Below, one piece after another: positions 1 through 5,691 of a stretch of 7,823 nucleotides of DNA. Source of the DNA: Candidatus Omnitrophota bacterium (GTDB taxonomy: Bacteria > Omnitrophota > Gorgyraeia > Gygaellales > Profunditerraquicolaceae); assembly GCA_028719265.1 (NCBI GenBank), contig JAQUKF010000056.1:1-7823 (forward strand). The letters run 5' to 3'. The stretch's first letter is position 1, and every line of letters begins with the position of its first letter. Under the pieces are notes generated by a model. The model did no database searches. It worked only from the letters and a program-made list of their open reading frames with translations, and was not told where the DNA came from. The translations under genes were made by a program, and so were the position numbers.

Positions 1-7
1 GATTTAC

Positions 8-964
8 TCATTTTAACACAGCCATGGATAAATACAAACTCAAAAATAAGGGTATGCTCAGCAGGCTTACGATATGGCTGAAGAAAACCCCCTGGCTGAT
101 CAAGGCGTCTTCTCTCCTGTAATGGCGAATGATCACCGACAATGAGGTTGCCGAAGGCATAGCCAATTGCATGACCAAGAGGAACCCTATTGTCTCAGGC
201 AACCCCAGCTTTAAAACCAGGAAGATCCCGGCCAGCGGCAGGATGATCAGCTTACCTAAAAGGACGAGGGATATGGATTTTTTATCGACGTTCCTTAACT
301 GGACCAAAGCAATATTCCCCCCTACCACGAACATCGCCAGGGGCAGGGTGCAATTACCGACCATTGCCACGGGCTTAAATACTGCCTCCGGGATAAACCT
401 GCTTAAGCCCAAAGCTATAAGCGCCAGAGTACTCAAACTCGCCACTACCGGAGGACTAAAGATACTGCGCAGCCTGAATTTAGCTTCTTTCTCATAAGTA
501 AGCATATATATGCCGAACGACCAGGCTACCAGGTCAAAACCAAGAAGGAACAATATTATATAAATGAACATATTCGCCGCCTCCTGCCCGGTGAATATCG
601 AGGCGACGATCGTAAGGGGCAGATACCCGGAATTCTGAAAACCAACCAGGCTCAAAAACTGCAGCTTGTGTGTCTTTAAGCCGAAACACTTAAGCAGTAT
701 GCCTCCGATAAGCAGCCCTGCCAGGGTGACCGCCAGGCTGATGAGAGGAAAAACCCACCAGTTCGGATACAGATTGAAATCAAAATTCGCAAGCAGCTGG
801 GTAAAGATCAGGGCCGGGAAAAGCACCTGAATAAGCAGGCGGCTTATAGCGTCAAGCCCGGCGTGAGAAAGCAGCCCCTTCTTTACAAAAACATAGCCTA
901 ACCCGCCCAAAAAGAATATCTGGGCCATTGCCGTGCCGGTGATCCTGAAATAGTCGAAAAACAT
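8..964 (-). CDS. AEC-family (auxin efflux carrier-like) permease
   Basis: Integral inner-membrane protein of 318 residues, the usual size for bacterial AEC-family (malonate/auxin carrier type) transporters, which are thought to move small organic anions; the substrate cannot be read from sequence. About ten hydrophobic segments are visible in two halves (roughly residues 8-28, 42-60, 70-92, 102-122, 131-154, then 170-189, 197-220, 229-250, 255-278, 293-314). Family-like motifs are the LFPALIF stretch (48-54), FQNSGYLPL (109-117), LPLAMFVVGGNIA (207-219) and MPSATSLSVI (269-278). The central hydrophilic linker is around residues 156-168. The ATG at 964 is preceded by AGGGGG about six bases upstream, so the start is well supported. 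The stop (TGA) lies at 8-10. It appears monocistronic within the window and is divergent from tRNA-Leu. Family call is confident; substrate unknown. Confidence 0.9.
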   Translation of the reverse strand: MFFDYFRITGTAMAQIFFLGGLGYVFVKKGLLSHAGLDAISRLLIQVLFPALIFTQLLANFDFNLYPNWWVFPLISLAVTLAGLLIGGILLKCFGLKTHKLQFLSLVGFQNSGYLPLTIVASIFTGQEAANMFIYIILFLLGFDLVAWSFGIYMLTYEKEAKFRLRSIFSPPVVASLSTLALIALGLSRFIPEAVFKPVAMVGNCTLPLAMFVVGGNIALVQLRNVDKKSISLVLLGKLIILPLAGIFLVLKLGLPETIGFLLVMQLAMPSATSLSVIIRHYRREDALISQGVFFSHIVSLLSIPLFLSLYLSMAVLK

Positions 965-1008
965 TATTTCCCCCTGTATCCCAACATCTTATGCTCTAAG
1001 AAAAGAAT

Positions 1009-1037
1009 ATTATAACAGTAAAAAAACCGGGCCGCAA
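1009..1037 (-). promoter_or_regulatory. Promoter of the AEC permease gene (extended -10)
   Basis: On the minus strand a perfect TATAAT (1014-1009) is preceded by TG one base upstream (extended -10, TGnTATAAT). A weak -35, TTGCGG (1037-1032), lies 17 bp further up. The predicted start near 1002 gives a leader of about 38 nt that contains the Shine-Dalgarno of the permease gene. Inferred from sequence match only. Confidence 0.6.
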
Positions 1038-1068
1038 TCTCTTTATCGCGGGAGAAATACTAAACTAA

Positions 1069-1097
1069 TTGACAGGATGAAAGGGCTAATATATACT
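1069..1097 (+). promoter_or_regulatory. Sigma-70-type promoter of tRNA-Leu
   Basis: TTGACA (1069-1074), a 17-bp spacer, then TATACT (1092-1097): six of six and five of six matches to consensus at ideal spacing. The predicted start near 1104 leaves only about four bases before the mature tRNA 5' end at 1108, so RNase P would remove a very short leader. A strong promoter suits a stable RNA gene. Confidence 0.85.
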
Positions 1098-1107
1098 TAA
1101 TTGCATT

Positions 1108-1188
1108 GCGGGGGTGGCGGAATGGCATACGCGCACGTCTCAGAAGCGTGTGGGGTAACCCTTGAGGGTTCAACTCCCTCCCTCCGCA
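1108..1188 (+). tRNA. tRNA-Leu, anticodon CAG
   Basis: A full class II cloverleaf can be folded by eye. The acceptor stem 1108-1114 pairs with 1181-1187 (one G-T wobble), followed by discriminator A at 1188. The D stem is GCG (1117-1119) with CGC (1130-1132) around a GG-containing loop. The anticodon stem is 1134-1138 with 1146-1150, with loop CTCAGAA and anticodon CAG at 1141-1143, reading CUG leucine codons. A long variable arm (1151-1163) has a GGG/CCC stem. The T stem is GAGGG (1164-1168) with CCCTC (1176-1180) and loop TTCAACT. The long variable arm plus discriminator A fits leucine rather than serine. CCA is not encoded; the bases after the discriminator are CTA, so CCA must be added after transcription. 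The gene has its own strong promoter and is convergent with the operon ending at 1302. Confidence 0.95.
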
Positions 1189-1201
1189 CTAAATTTCCAG
1201 G

Positions 1202-1221
1202 GAGGGACTCCCTCCGCACCA
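1202..1221 (+). repeat. Shortened copy of the tRNA-Leu 3' end, with CCA
   Basis: CTCCCTCCGCAC at 1208-1219 repeats the tRNA-Leu bases 1178-1189 exactly, and the copy continues to CA at 1220-1221, giving an encoded CCA that the tRNA gene itself lacks. Allowing two 4-base deletions (part of the T loop and one CCTC unit), 1202-1221 aligns with the whole T arm and 3' acceptor strand (1164-1191). GGAGGG (1201-1206) and CCCTCC (1210-1215) can also form a tight hairpin, but no clear T run follows, so it is a poor terminator. It may be a decayed tandem tRNA copy or an old integration scar. Confidence 0.5.
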
Positions 1222-1301
1222 TTCTTTCAGGAAGGATCCGGTTTAAATCTTCTTCTATTCCAAAAACTTCTTTTCGTTATCAATAATCATGGACTGCAAC
1301 T

Positions 1302-2429
1302 TCACTTGCCGGGACCAATGATGCTATTTTTCTTGCAGTCAAGAAACCACTTACGGAAACAATCCTGATAGGCATAGAAAGAAGGCTTGCGCGAGAAATC
1401 CCAGCGCACCAGGCCGAAATAATCCACCCCGTTCTCCCAATGGTCCTTGGTATCCCTGAAAAATGCCCAGAATATTTTCTCGACATGCGGGTCTTTTAAC
1501 AGTTCAGTATAAACCTGCTTCAGCCATTCGGCCTGCTTTGCTTCGCCGGGATTCTTGCCCAGCCACCATTCGTTCGTCTTTATAGAAGCCTTCACCCCCG
1601 GGCAGCCGATCTCGGTGATCCATATCTTTTTGTCTCCGTCGCCGTTACGCTTCATTATCTTATAGGCTAGGCTAGGGTAATTCACCACCGCCTTGATCGC
1701 CCCTGGATGAAGAGGATTCTGGAAAAAATGTACATTCAATATGTCAAAATAATCCTTTGCTCCGTTATCGTAAAGCCGGTTGATGCTGGAGGCGCCGTTG
1801 GCAAGGCCGCCGTTTAGGACCTTGCATTCCGGATCGATCTGCTTTGCCGTGATATAAAACTCCTTTAGCAGGGCACAATAGGATTTCAAACCATCCTGCT
1901 GTTTCCAGTAAGTGGGAGAATCGGGCTCATTCCAAAGCTCCCAGTATTTCACCTGCTGCTTGTAACGCCGGATGACCTGGCTGGCGTACCTGATAAAGAA
2001 TTCATTTTCCCTAGGCGGACAGTTCCAACTGCCGCAGGCAGAGGCCCAATCCGTGCTGTAATGCAGAATACCCAGGATATGTATTCCTTTATCCTTGAGC
2101 ATCTGCACGATGTAGTCGTATTTATCAAAGTCAAAATTCCCTTGCCGCGGCTCTATATCACCCCACAAGAAATCGAGCCTTACCCAGCCGACCCCCGCCT
2201 CCCGCATCAGCGAAATGGATTTTTCCAGGTCCTTCTTATCGCAATACTTATGGTGATTCCAGGCATGGTTCCAGTGCAAAAACTCCAATACCCCAAAAGG
2301 GCTGGCAAGGTTTTCCCTGCTTGCCTCAACCGGATCTTCCTGCATTCTTGATCTCATCAGACATTCTCCTGCATAAACAGCGGAAGACAGCAATAAGACC
2401 AAAGCTATCAACCAGGCTGTTCTACTCAT
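1302..2429 (-). CDS. Secreted glycoside hydrolase, clan GH-A type (GH39/GH5-like)
   Basis: Predicted exported TIM-barrel glycoside hydrolase of 375 residues. A Sec signal peptide covers about residues 1-20 (hydrophobic WLIALVLLLSSAV, likely cut after VYA); there is no lipobox, so a soluble secreted or periplasmic enzyme is expected. The single catalytic domain runs from about residue 45 to 360. The hallmark WELWNEPD (163-170) places the acid/base glutamate at E168, and IWITEIG (269-275) places the nucleophile at E273, in the order expected for retaining clan GH-A enzymes. No carbohydrate-binding module is attached. Family members act on plant or microbial polysaccharides or oligosaccharides; the substrate cannot be told here. 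ATG at 2429 is chosen because AGGAAA lies a few bases upstream; a TTG at 2444 would add five residues. The start overlaps the end of the Maf/M48 gene by 8 bp, implying translational coupling. It is last in the pyrE-led operon, and I see no convincing terminator after it. Confidence 0.8.
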   Translation of the reverse strand: MSRTAWLIALVLLLSSAVYAGECLMRSRMQEDPVEASRENLASPFGVLEFLHWNHAWNHHKYCDKKDLEKSISLMREAGVGWVRLDFLWGDIEPRQGNFDFDKYDYIVQMLKDKGIHILGILHYSTDWASACGSWNCPPRENEFFIRYASQVIRRYKQQVKYWELWNEPDSPTYWKQQDGLKSYCALLKEFYITAKQIDPECKVLNGGLANGASSINRLYDNGAKDYFDILNVHFFQNPLHPGAIKAVVNYPSLAYKIMKRNGDGDKKIWITEIGCPGVKASIKTNEWWLGKNPGEAKQAEWLKQVYTELLKDPHVEKIFWAFFRDTKDHWENGVDYFGLVRWDFSRKPSFYAYQDCFRKWFLDCKKNSIIGPGK

Positions 2430-3789
2430 GAGTTTCCTGTTCAATGTTTATGTAATCGCCAAAATCCATCTTCTCCCCTATTTCCTGCTTGACCACCCTG
2501 ATCCTGTCGGGGACATAAGGATGGGTTTTATAATAAGACTTCTGCTGGATAGGCATCCTGCGGTTTATCTCCTGCAGTTTATCCAGAAAGGTGATCATTC
2601 CATGCGGGTCGTAACCGGCGAGCTTTGCGTAACGCGCGCCAAGCTGATCGGCAAGCAGCTCATCCTCACGGCTGTAGCCCAGGAGGAATTGGGTAAAGGC
2701 GGCATCCGCGGCGCTGCCCACTTCGTCCGTACCCGGGGCTACCGCCACCAGCACCCTTAAGATGGAGTATCCCTGCATTGCCTGCAGCTTCTTTATGCTG
2801 TGCCGGGCAACGATATGCCCAACCTCATGCGCCAGAACGCAGGCGAGCTCATCGTCGTTAGAGGCCTTATCCAGCAGGCCGCTGTTTATATAAACATATC
2901 CTCCCGGCAGGGAAACGGCGTTGACCTGTTCATCCTGCAGGACACGGAAATGGTAATCTATTTCCTTGCGGTCGCTTACCGCGGCTATCTTTTTTCCTAT
3001 GTCCTCGACGCGTTTCTGCTGTAATGGGTCGGCCGACATCTTATACTGCTTTTCCACCTGCCGGTCTATCGAACGGCCCATCTGGACCTCCTGGTCTGTG
3101 CTGTAATAATACTTCTCCTCCTGTTTGGTAACGATATTATATTCAGTGGAACAACCGGAGAGAAAGGCAGTAGGCAGTATGCAGAATGCAGTATATAGGA
3201 TAAAGGCAAAAAACTTAATATCCAATTTCTTAAGCATTAAATAAAGCTTTCTTATCGGCAGGCCGACCACATTGTAAAAACAGCCGTCGATTTTCCTGAT
3301 GAAAAACGCTCCTTTGCCCTGAATATCGAAGCTGCCTGCCTTGTCCAAAGGGGAAACCTGCTTAAAATAAGCGGTGATCTCTGGATCGCTTAGCTTATCC
3401 ATATATACTGTGGTCTCTTCATGGCCAAGCTCGATCCTTTGCCCGCGGCTGTCTTTCTTTATGACTGCCAGGCCGGTATAAAGACGGTGCGGCCTGCTGG
3501 TTAATTTCTTGAGCATATTGCGGGCGTCGCGAAGGTCCTTCGGTTTACCGAATATTTTTCCATTCTGCACGCAGAGAGTATCGGCGGCAATGATAATCCC
3601 GCTCTTAAGCCTTGCGGCAACATCTCCGGCCTTGGCTGCGGCGTTCAACTCTACTAACCTGGAGTAAGGAACAGCCTTTGCCTCTTTGGCCTCCTTGACC
3701 CTGGCGGGCATGACCTTGAATTCCAGGCCAAGGTTCTTTAACAATTGCCTGCGCGCCCTGGAACGCGAAGCTAAATATATCTTTGGCAT
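2422..3789 (-). CDS. Fusion: Maf nucleotide pyrophosphatase + M48 metalloprotease with internal lipobox
   Basis: One uninterrupted 455-codon frame holds two complete families. Residues 1-185 are Maf (nucleoside triphosphate pyrophosphatase, YhdE/YceF family), with ASRSRARRQLL (7-17), AADT with catalytic-type Asp70, GKP (81-83), the HRLYTG turn (101-106), DKAG (149-152), IQG (156-158) and GLP (176-178). From Met185 follows a textbook lipoprotein signal: n-region MLKKLDIK, a hydrophobic core, and lipobox LSGC with Cys213. The remainder is an M48 zinc protease with HEVGH (321-325), the downstream glutamate motif EDELLAD (375-381) and THPYVPDRI (422-430). ATG at 3789 is preferred (AGGGGTG just upstream, typical Maf N-terminus); a TTG at 3804 overlapping the previous stop would add five residues. 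An internal ATG at 3237 (Met185), with only a weak purine-rich upstream region, could yield the free lipoprotein. The true products may therefore be a fusion, two proteins, or both. A lost stop codon or an assembly error is possible. The heptamer repeat at the join is listed separately. Confidence 0.85.
   Translation of the reverse strand: MPKIYLASRSRARRQLLKNLGLEFKVMPARVKEAKEAKAVPYSRLVELNAAAKAGDVAARLKSGIIIAADTLCVQNGKIFGKPKDLRDARNMLKKLTSRPHRLYTGLAVIKKDSRGQRIELGHEETTVYMDKLSDPEITAYFKQVSPLDKAGSFDIQGKGAFFIRKIDGCFYNVVGLPIRKLYLMLKKLDIKFFAFILYTAFCILPTAFLSGCSTEYNIVTKQEEKYYYSTDQEVQMGRSIDRQVEKQYKMSADPLQQKRVEDIGKKIAAVSDRKEIDYHFRVLQDEQVNAVSLPGGYVYINSGLLDKASNDDELACVLAHEVGHIVARHSIKKLQAMQGYSILRVLVAVAPGTDEVGSAADAAFTQFLLGYSREDELLADQLGARYAKLAGYDPHGMITFLDKLQEINRRMPIQQKSYYKTHPYVPDRIRVVKQEIGEKMDFGDYINIEQETHE
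3166..3193 (-). repeat. Four tandem heptanucleotides inside the internal signal peptide
   Basis: On the plus strand the units are GGCAGTA, GGCAGTA, TGCAGAA and TGCAGTA; on the coding strand they read TACTGCA, TTCTGCA, TACTGCC, TACTGCC. They encode most of the hydrophobic core of the M48 signal peptide (YTAFCILPTA) just before the lipobox. A degenerate fifth unit may lie at 3194-3200 (four of seven matches). Because seven is not a multiple of three, each added or lost unit shifts the frame. No other copy of this heptamer array is evident in the window. Confidence 0.85.
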
Positions 3790-3800
3790 AAACACCCCTG

Positions 3801-5045
3801 TCAATCCGCTGCCGCGCTTTCGCCGGCAAGGTACCCCGTCGAAAAAGCCGCCTGAAGGTTAAACCCTCCGGTATCCGCGTCTATATCGATCACCTCGCCG
3901 CAAAAATACAGCCCCTTGACCAGGCGAGACTCCATTGTGCGCGGGTTTATCTCTTTTAAGCTCACCCCTCCCCGCGTAACCATGCCTTCTTCTATGGGCC
4001 GGGCGCAAGAGATATCCATACGGAAGCCTTTAAGCAAAGAAACTATATTACTCCTTTCCTTCTGCGTGATCTGGCTGCATTTCTTCAGCATATCTACCCC
4101 TAAGGCTTCCATAAACACCTTGATCAACCTTAAGGGTAATAATTCCTTGAGCGCGTTCTTGATCCCTTTCCTGGCGTTAGCCTTGAACTCCCTCACCAGG
4201 CGGCTGTCCAGCTGCTCTACGGACAAAGCAGGCTTCAAATCTATCTCCGCAAGAACATTCCTGCCCTGCGCAAGCATATCCGCCACCCTGCCGCTTAAGG
4301 TAACTACCAGCGGCCCGGATATCCCGGAAGAGGTAAAAACCATCTCTCCTATCCCGGAGACTATCTGCGATTTGCCGTCGGAGAACCTGATCCTGATATT
4401 ACGCAAAGATAACCCTTCCAGCCTGCGCGGATAATCCTGTTTTACGTCAAGCGGCACCAGGGCCGGCCTTAAAGGAATGATCTTATGGCCAGCTTTTTCG
4501 GCAATCTCCATGCCCGATCCGTCGGAACCGGTAAAACTGTAGCTTGCCCCGCCTGAAGCAAGTATGACCTTCTGGCAGGCAACGCTCTTTCCTGACTCCA
4601 GGCGCACGGCCTCGACCTTGCCGGAATCCAGGACCAAGCCGACCGCCCTTTCGCTGTAGATCACCCGCACACCGTTTTTTGCCAGCTCTTTTTTCAACAC
4701 ATCGAGCACGCTTGAGGAACGGTCCGTGCGCGGGAAAACGCGCATCTGCCGCTCAATTTTCAGCTCCAGGCCGCGCTGTTCAAAAAAATACATGAGTTGA
4801 AAGGTAAAGAACTTCTTGAACGCGTCCCTTAAAAAATCCCCGTTCTTGGAAAAACGTTTCAGGAAATATTCGAGGTCTTGCGTATTGGTGAGGTTGCAGC
4901 GGCCTTTGCCGCTTAAGAGAAGTTTGTTTCCGAGGGAAGACTTTCTTTCAATAATGGTTACATCCCGGCCAAGCTCTGCCGCCCGGATCGCCGCCATCAT
5001 TCCCGACGGCCCGCCGCCGATTACCGCAATCTTTGTATTTTGCAC
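3801..5045 (-). CDS. BaiN/HI0933 (YhiN)-family FAD-dependent oxidoreductase
   Basis: Predicted cytoplasmic flavoprotein of 414 residues, the normal length for the HI0933/YhiN family, whose physiological substrate is mostly unknown (BaiN in gut clostridia acts on bile-acid intermediates; that role should not be assumed here). The N-terminal dinucleotide-binding fold starts at residue 5 with VIGGGPSG (8-15), with the acidic end of strand two at E33. GKGRCNLTN (46-54) is a family signature. ASGGASYSFTGSDG (163-176), GEMVFTSSGISGPLV (233-247) and the C-terminal FAD-contact block running from GMVTRGGVSL through FCGEVIDIDADTGGFNLQAA (354-400) all match the family. The start is GTG at 5045, 9 bp after the pyrE stop, with AGGT about nine bases upstream. 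It is second in the pyrE operon and ends 11 bp before the Maf/M48 ATG, so it is probably co-transcribed with both. Confidence 0.92.
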   Translation of the reverse strand: MQNTKIAVIGGGPSGMMAAIRAAELGRDVTIIERKSSLGNKLLLSGKGRCNLTNTQDLEYFLKRFSKNGDFLRDAFKKFFTFQLMYFFEQRGLELKIERQMRVFPRTDRSSSVLDVLKKELAKNGVRVIYSERAVGLVLDSGKVEAVRLESGKSVACQKVILASGGASYSFTGSDGSGMEIAEKAGHKIIPLRPALVPLDVKQDYPRRLEGLSLRNIRIRFSDGKSQIVSGIGEMVFTSSGISGPLVVTLSGRVADMLAQGRNVLAEIDLKPALSVEQLDSRLVREFKANARKGIKNALKELLPLRLIKVFMEALGVDMLKKCSQITQKERSNIVSLLKGFRMDISCARPIEEGMVTRGGVSLKEINPRTMESRLVKGLYFCGEVIDIDADTGGFNLQAAFSTGYLAGESAAAD

Positions 5046-5054
5046 AAGGTTTAC

Positions 5055-5615
5055 CTAAAGGCCAAAATCCGCCAGCTTAAAGATCGATTCCAGCTTTATG
5101 CCCGCGCCTGCCAGGTTATCAACCGCCCCTTCGTTGCGATCAACGATGACGATCGCCTTTTCGGCTATCACTCCGATCTTATCCAAGGCTGATTTAGCCT
5201 CCATGATCGCTTTGCCGCTGGTCGCCACATCATCAACGAGGAGCACCCTTTCACCTTTATTAAGCGCCGGCCCCTCTACCTGTCTCTGCGTTCCGTGTTC
5301 CTTGGCCTGCTTACGTACAATAAAGGTCTTTATCGGCCGTTTCTTGACATAACTCAAGGCGGCAATCGCCCCTACAATGGGGTCTGCTCCCAGGGTCGGC
5401 CCTCCGACGGCATCCAAAGGTCCATCCCCGGCCATATCCAGTATTATACAGGCCACCAGATATGCGCCTTCGGGGGTAAGGGTGATCACGCGTCCGTCCA
5501 GGTAATAGTTGCTCTCCCTGCCCGAAGAAAGCACGAATTTACCTCTCTTTAAGGCCTGCCGCTCCAATAAATCCAGCAATTTCGCTTTAAGCTGTTCCCG
5601 CGTCTGATTTTCCAT
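5055..5615 (-). CDS. pyrE: Orotate phosphoribosyltransferase
   Basis: Cytoplasmic enzyme of de novo pyrimidine synthesis that joins orotate to PRPP to make orotidine 5'-phosphate. The 186-residue product matches normal bacterial length. GKFVLSSGRESNYYLDGR (25-42) is the OPRTase-specific N-terminal block. RKQAKEHGTQ (101-110) is the mobile catalytic loop with its lysines and histidine. VLLVDDVATSGKA (124-136) is the PRPP-binding motif. ATG at 5615 is chosen over an upstream TTG at 5651. The TTG lies within the -35 box, and the ATG falls one base after the predicted transcription start. No Shine-Dalgarno is present before the ATG (the seven upstream bases are AAAAACC), so a leaderless message is inferred. 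It is first gene of a four-gene minus-strand operon and divergent from the ComF-family gene, 76 bp between the ATGs. No pyrimidine attenuator hairpin is visible, and there is no room for one if the mRNA is leaderless. Confidence 0.95.
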   Translation of the reverse strand: MENQTREQLKAKLLDLLERQALKRGKFVLSSGRESNYYLDGRVITLTPEGAYLVACIILDMAGDGPLDAVGGPTLGADPIVGAIAALSYVKKRPIKTFIVRKQAKEHGTQRQVEGPALNKGERVLLVDDVATSGKAIMEAKSALDKIGVIAEKAIVIVDRNEGAVDNLAGAGIKLESIFKLADFGL

Positions 5616-5622
5616 GGTTTTT

Positions 5623-5651
5623 ATTTTACTATCGATAACTGTGGCTGTCAA
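5623..5651 (-). promoter_or_regulatory. Leaderless promoter of the pyrE operon
   Basis: On the minus strand TTGACA (5651-5646), a 17-bp spacer and TAAAAT (5628-5623). The standard distance puts +1 at 5616 or 5615, that is at or one base before the A of the pyrE ATG. The -35 box lies 5 bp from the -35 of the opposing promoter, and together they form the imperfect palindrome TGTCAATTATTTTGACA (5646-5662). Confidence 0.8.
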
Positions 5652-5656
5652 TTATT

Positions 5657-5685
5657 TTGACAAAGGCGGTTTTCGTTGTTATTAT
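5657..5685 (+). promoter_or_regulatory. Leaderless promoter of the ComF-family gene
   Basis: TTGACA (5657-5662), a 17-bp spacer and TATTAT (5680-5685). With standard spacing +1 falls on 5692, the A of the ATG. The six bases between the -10 and the ATG contain no Shine-Dalgarno. The promoter mirrors that of pyrE. The two -35 boxes are too close for two polymerases to bind at once, so the divergent units should compete. Confidence 0.8.
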
Positions 5686-5691
5686 ATCTTT

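Noticed and set aside
129..497. 122-codon open frame on the plus strand.
   Set aside because: It is antisense to the AEC permease, with no recognisable motif or ribosome binding site.
1201..1230. GGAGGG-ACT-CCCTCC hairpin considered as the intrinsic terminator of tRNA-Leu.
   Set aside because: The stem is strong but the downstream bases (GCACCATTCTTTC) lack a continuous T run directly after it, so at best it is a weak terminator.
1231..1262. GGTTTAAATC looks like a T-loop, suggesting a second degenerate tRNA.
   Set aside because: No matching T stem, anticodon arm or acceptor stem can be folded around it.
1292..1340. Perfect 8-bp inverted repeat GACTGCAA/TTGCAGTC around the glycoside hydrolase stop codon, considered as the operon terminator.
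   Set aside because: The loop is 33 bases, no T run follows on the minus strand, and 8-bp inverted repeats at this spacing are expected several times by chance in a window this size.
3916..4434. 172-codon open frame on the plus strand.
   Set aside because: It lies wholly antisense to the BaiN/HI0933-family gene, whose conserved motifs cover this region, and its translation resembles no family I know.
5614..5691. In-frame N-terminal extension of the ComF-family protein from ATG at 5614.
   Set aside because: It would translate through the predicted promoter, has no Shine-Dalgarno, and precedes the normal family N-terminus.
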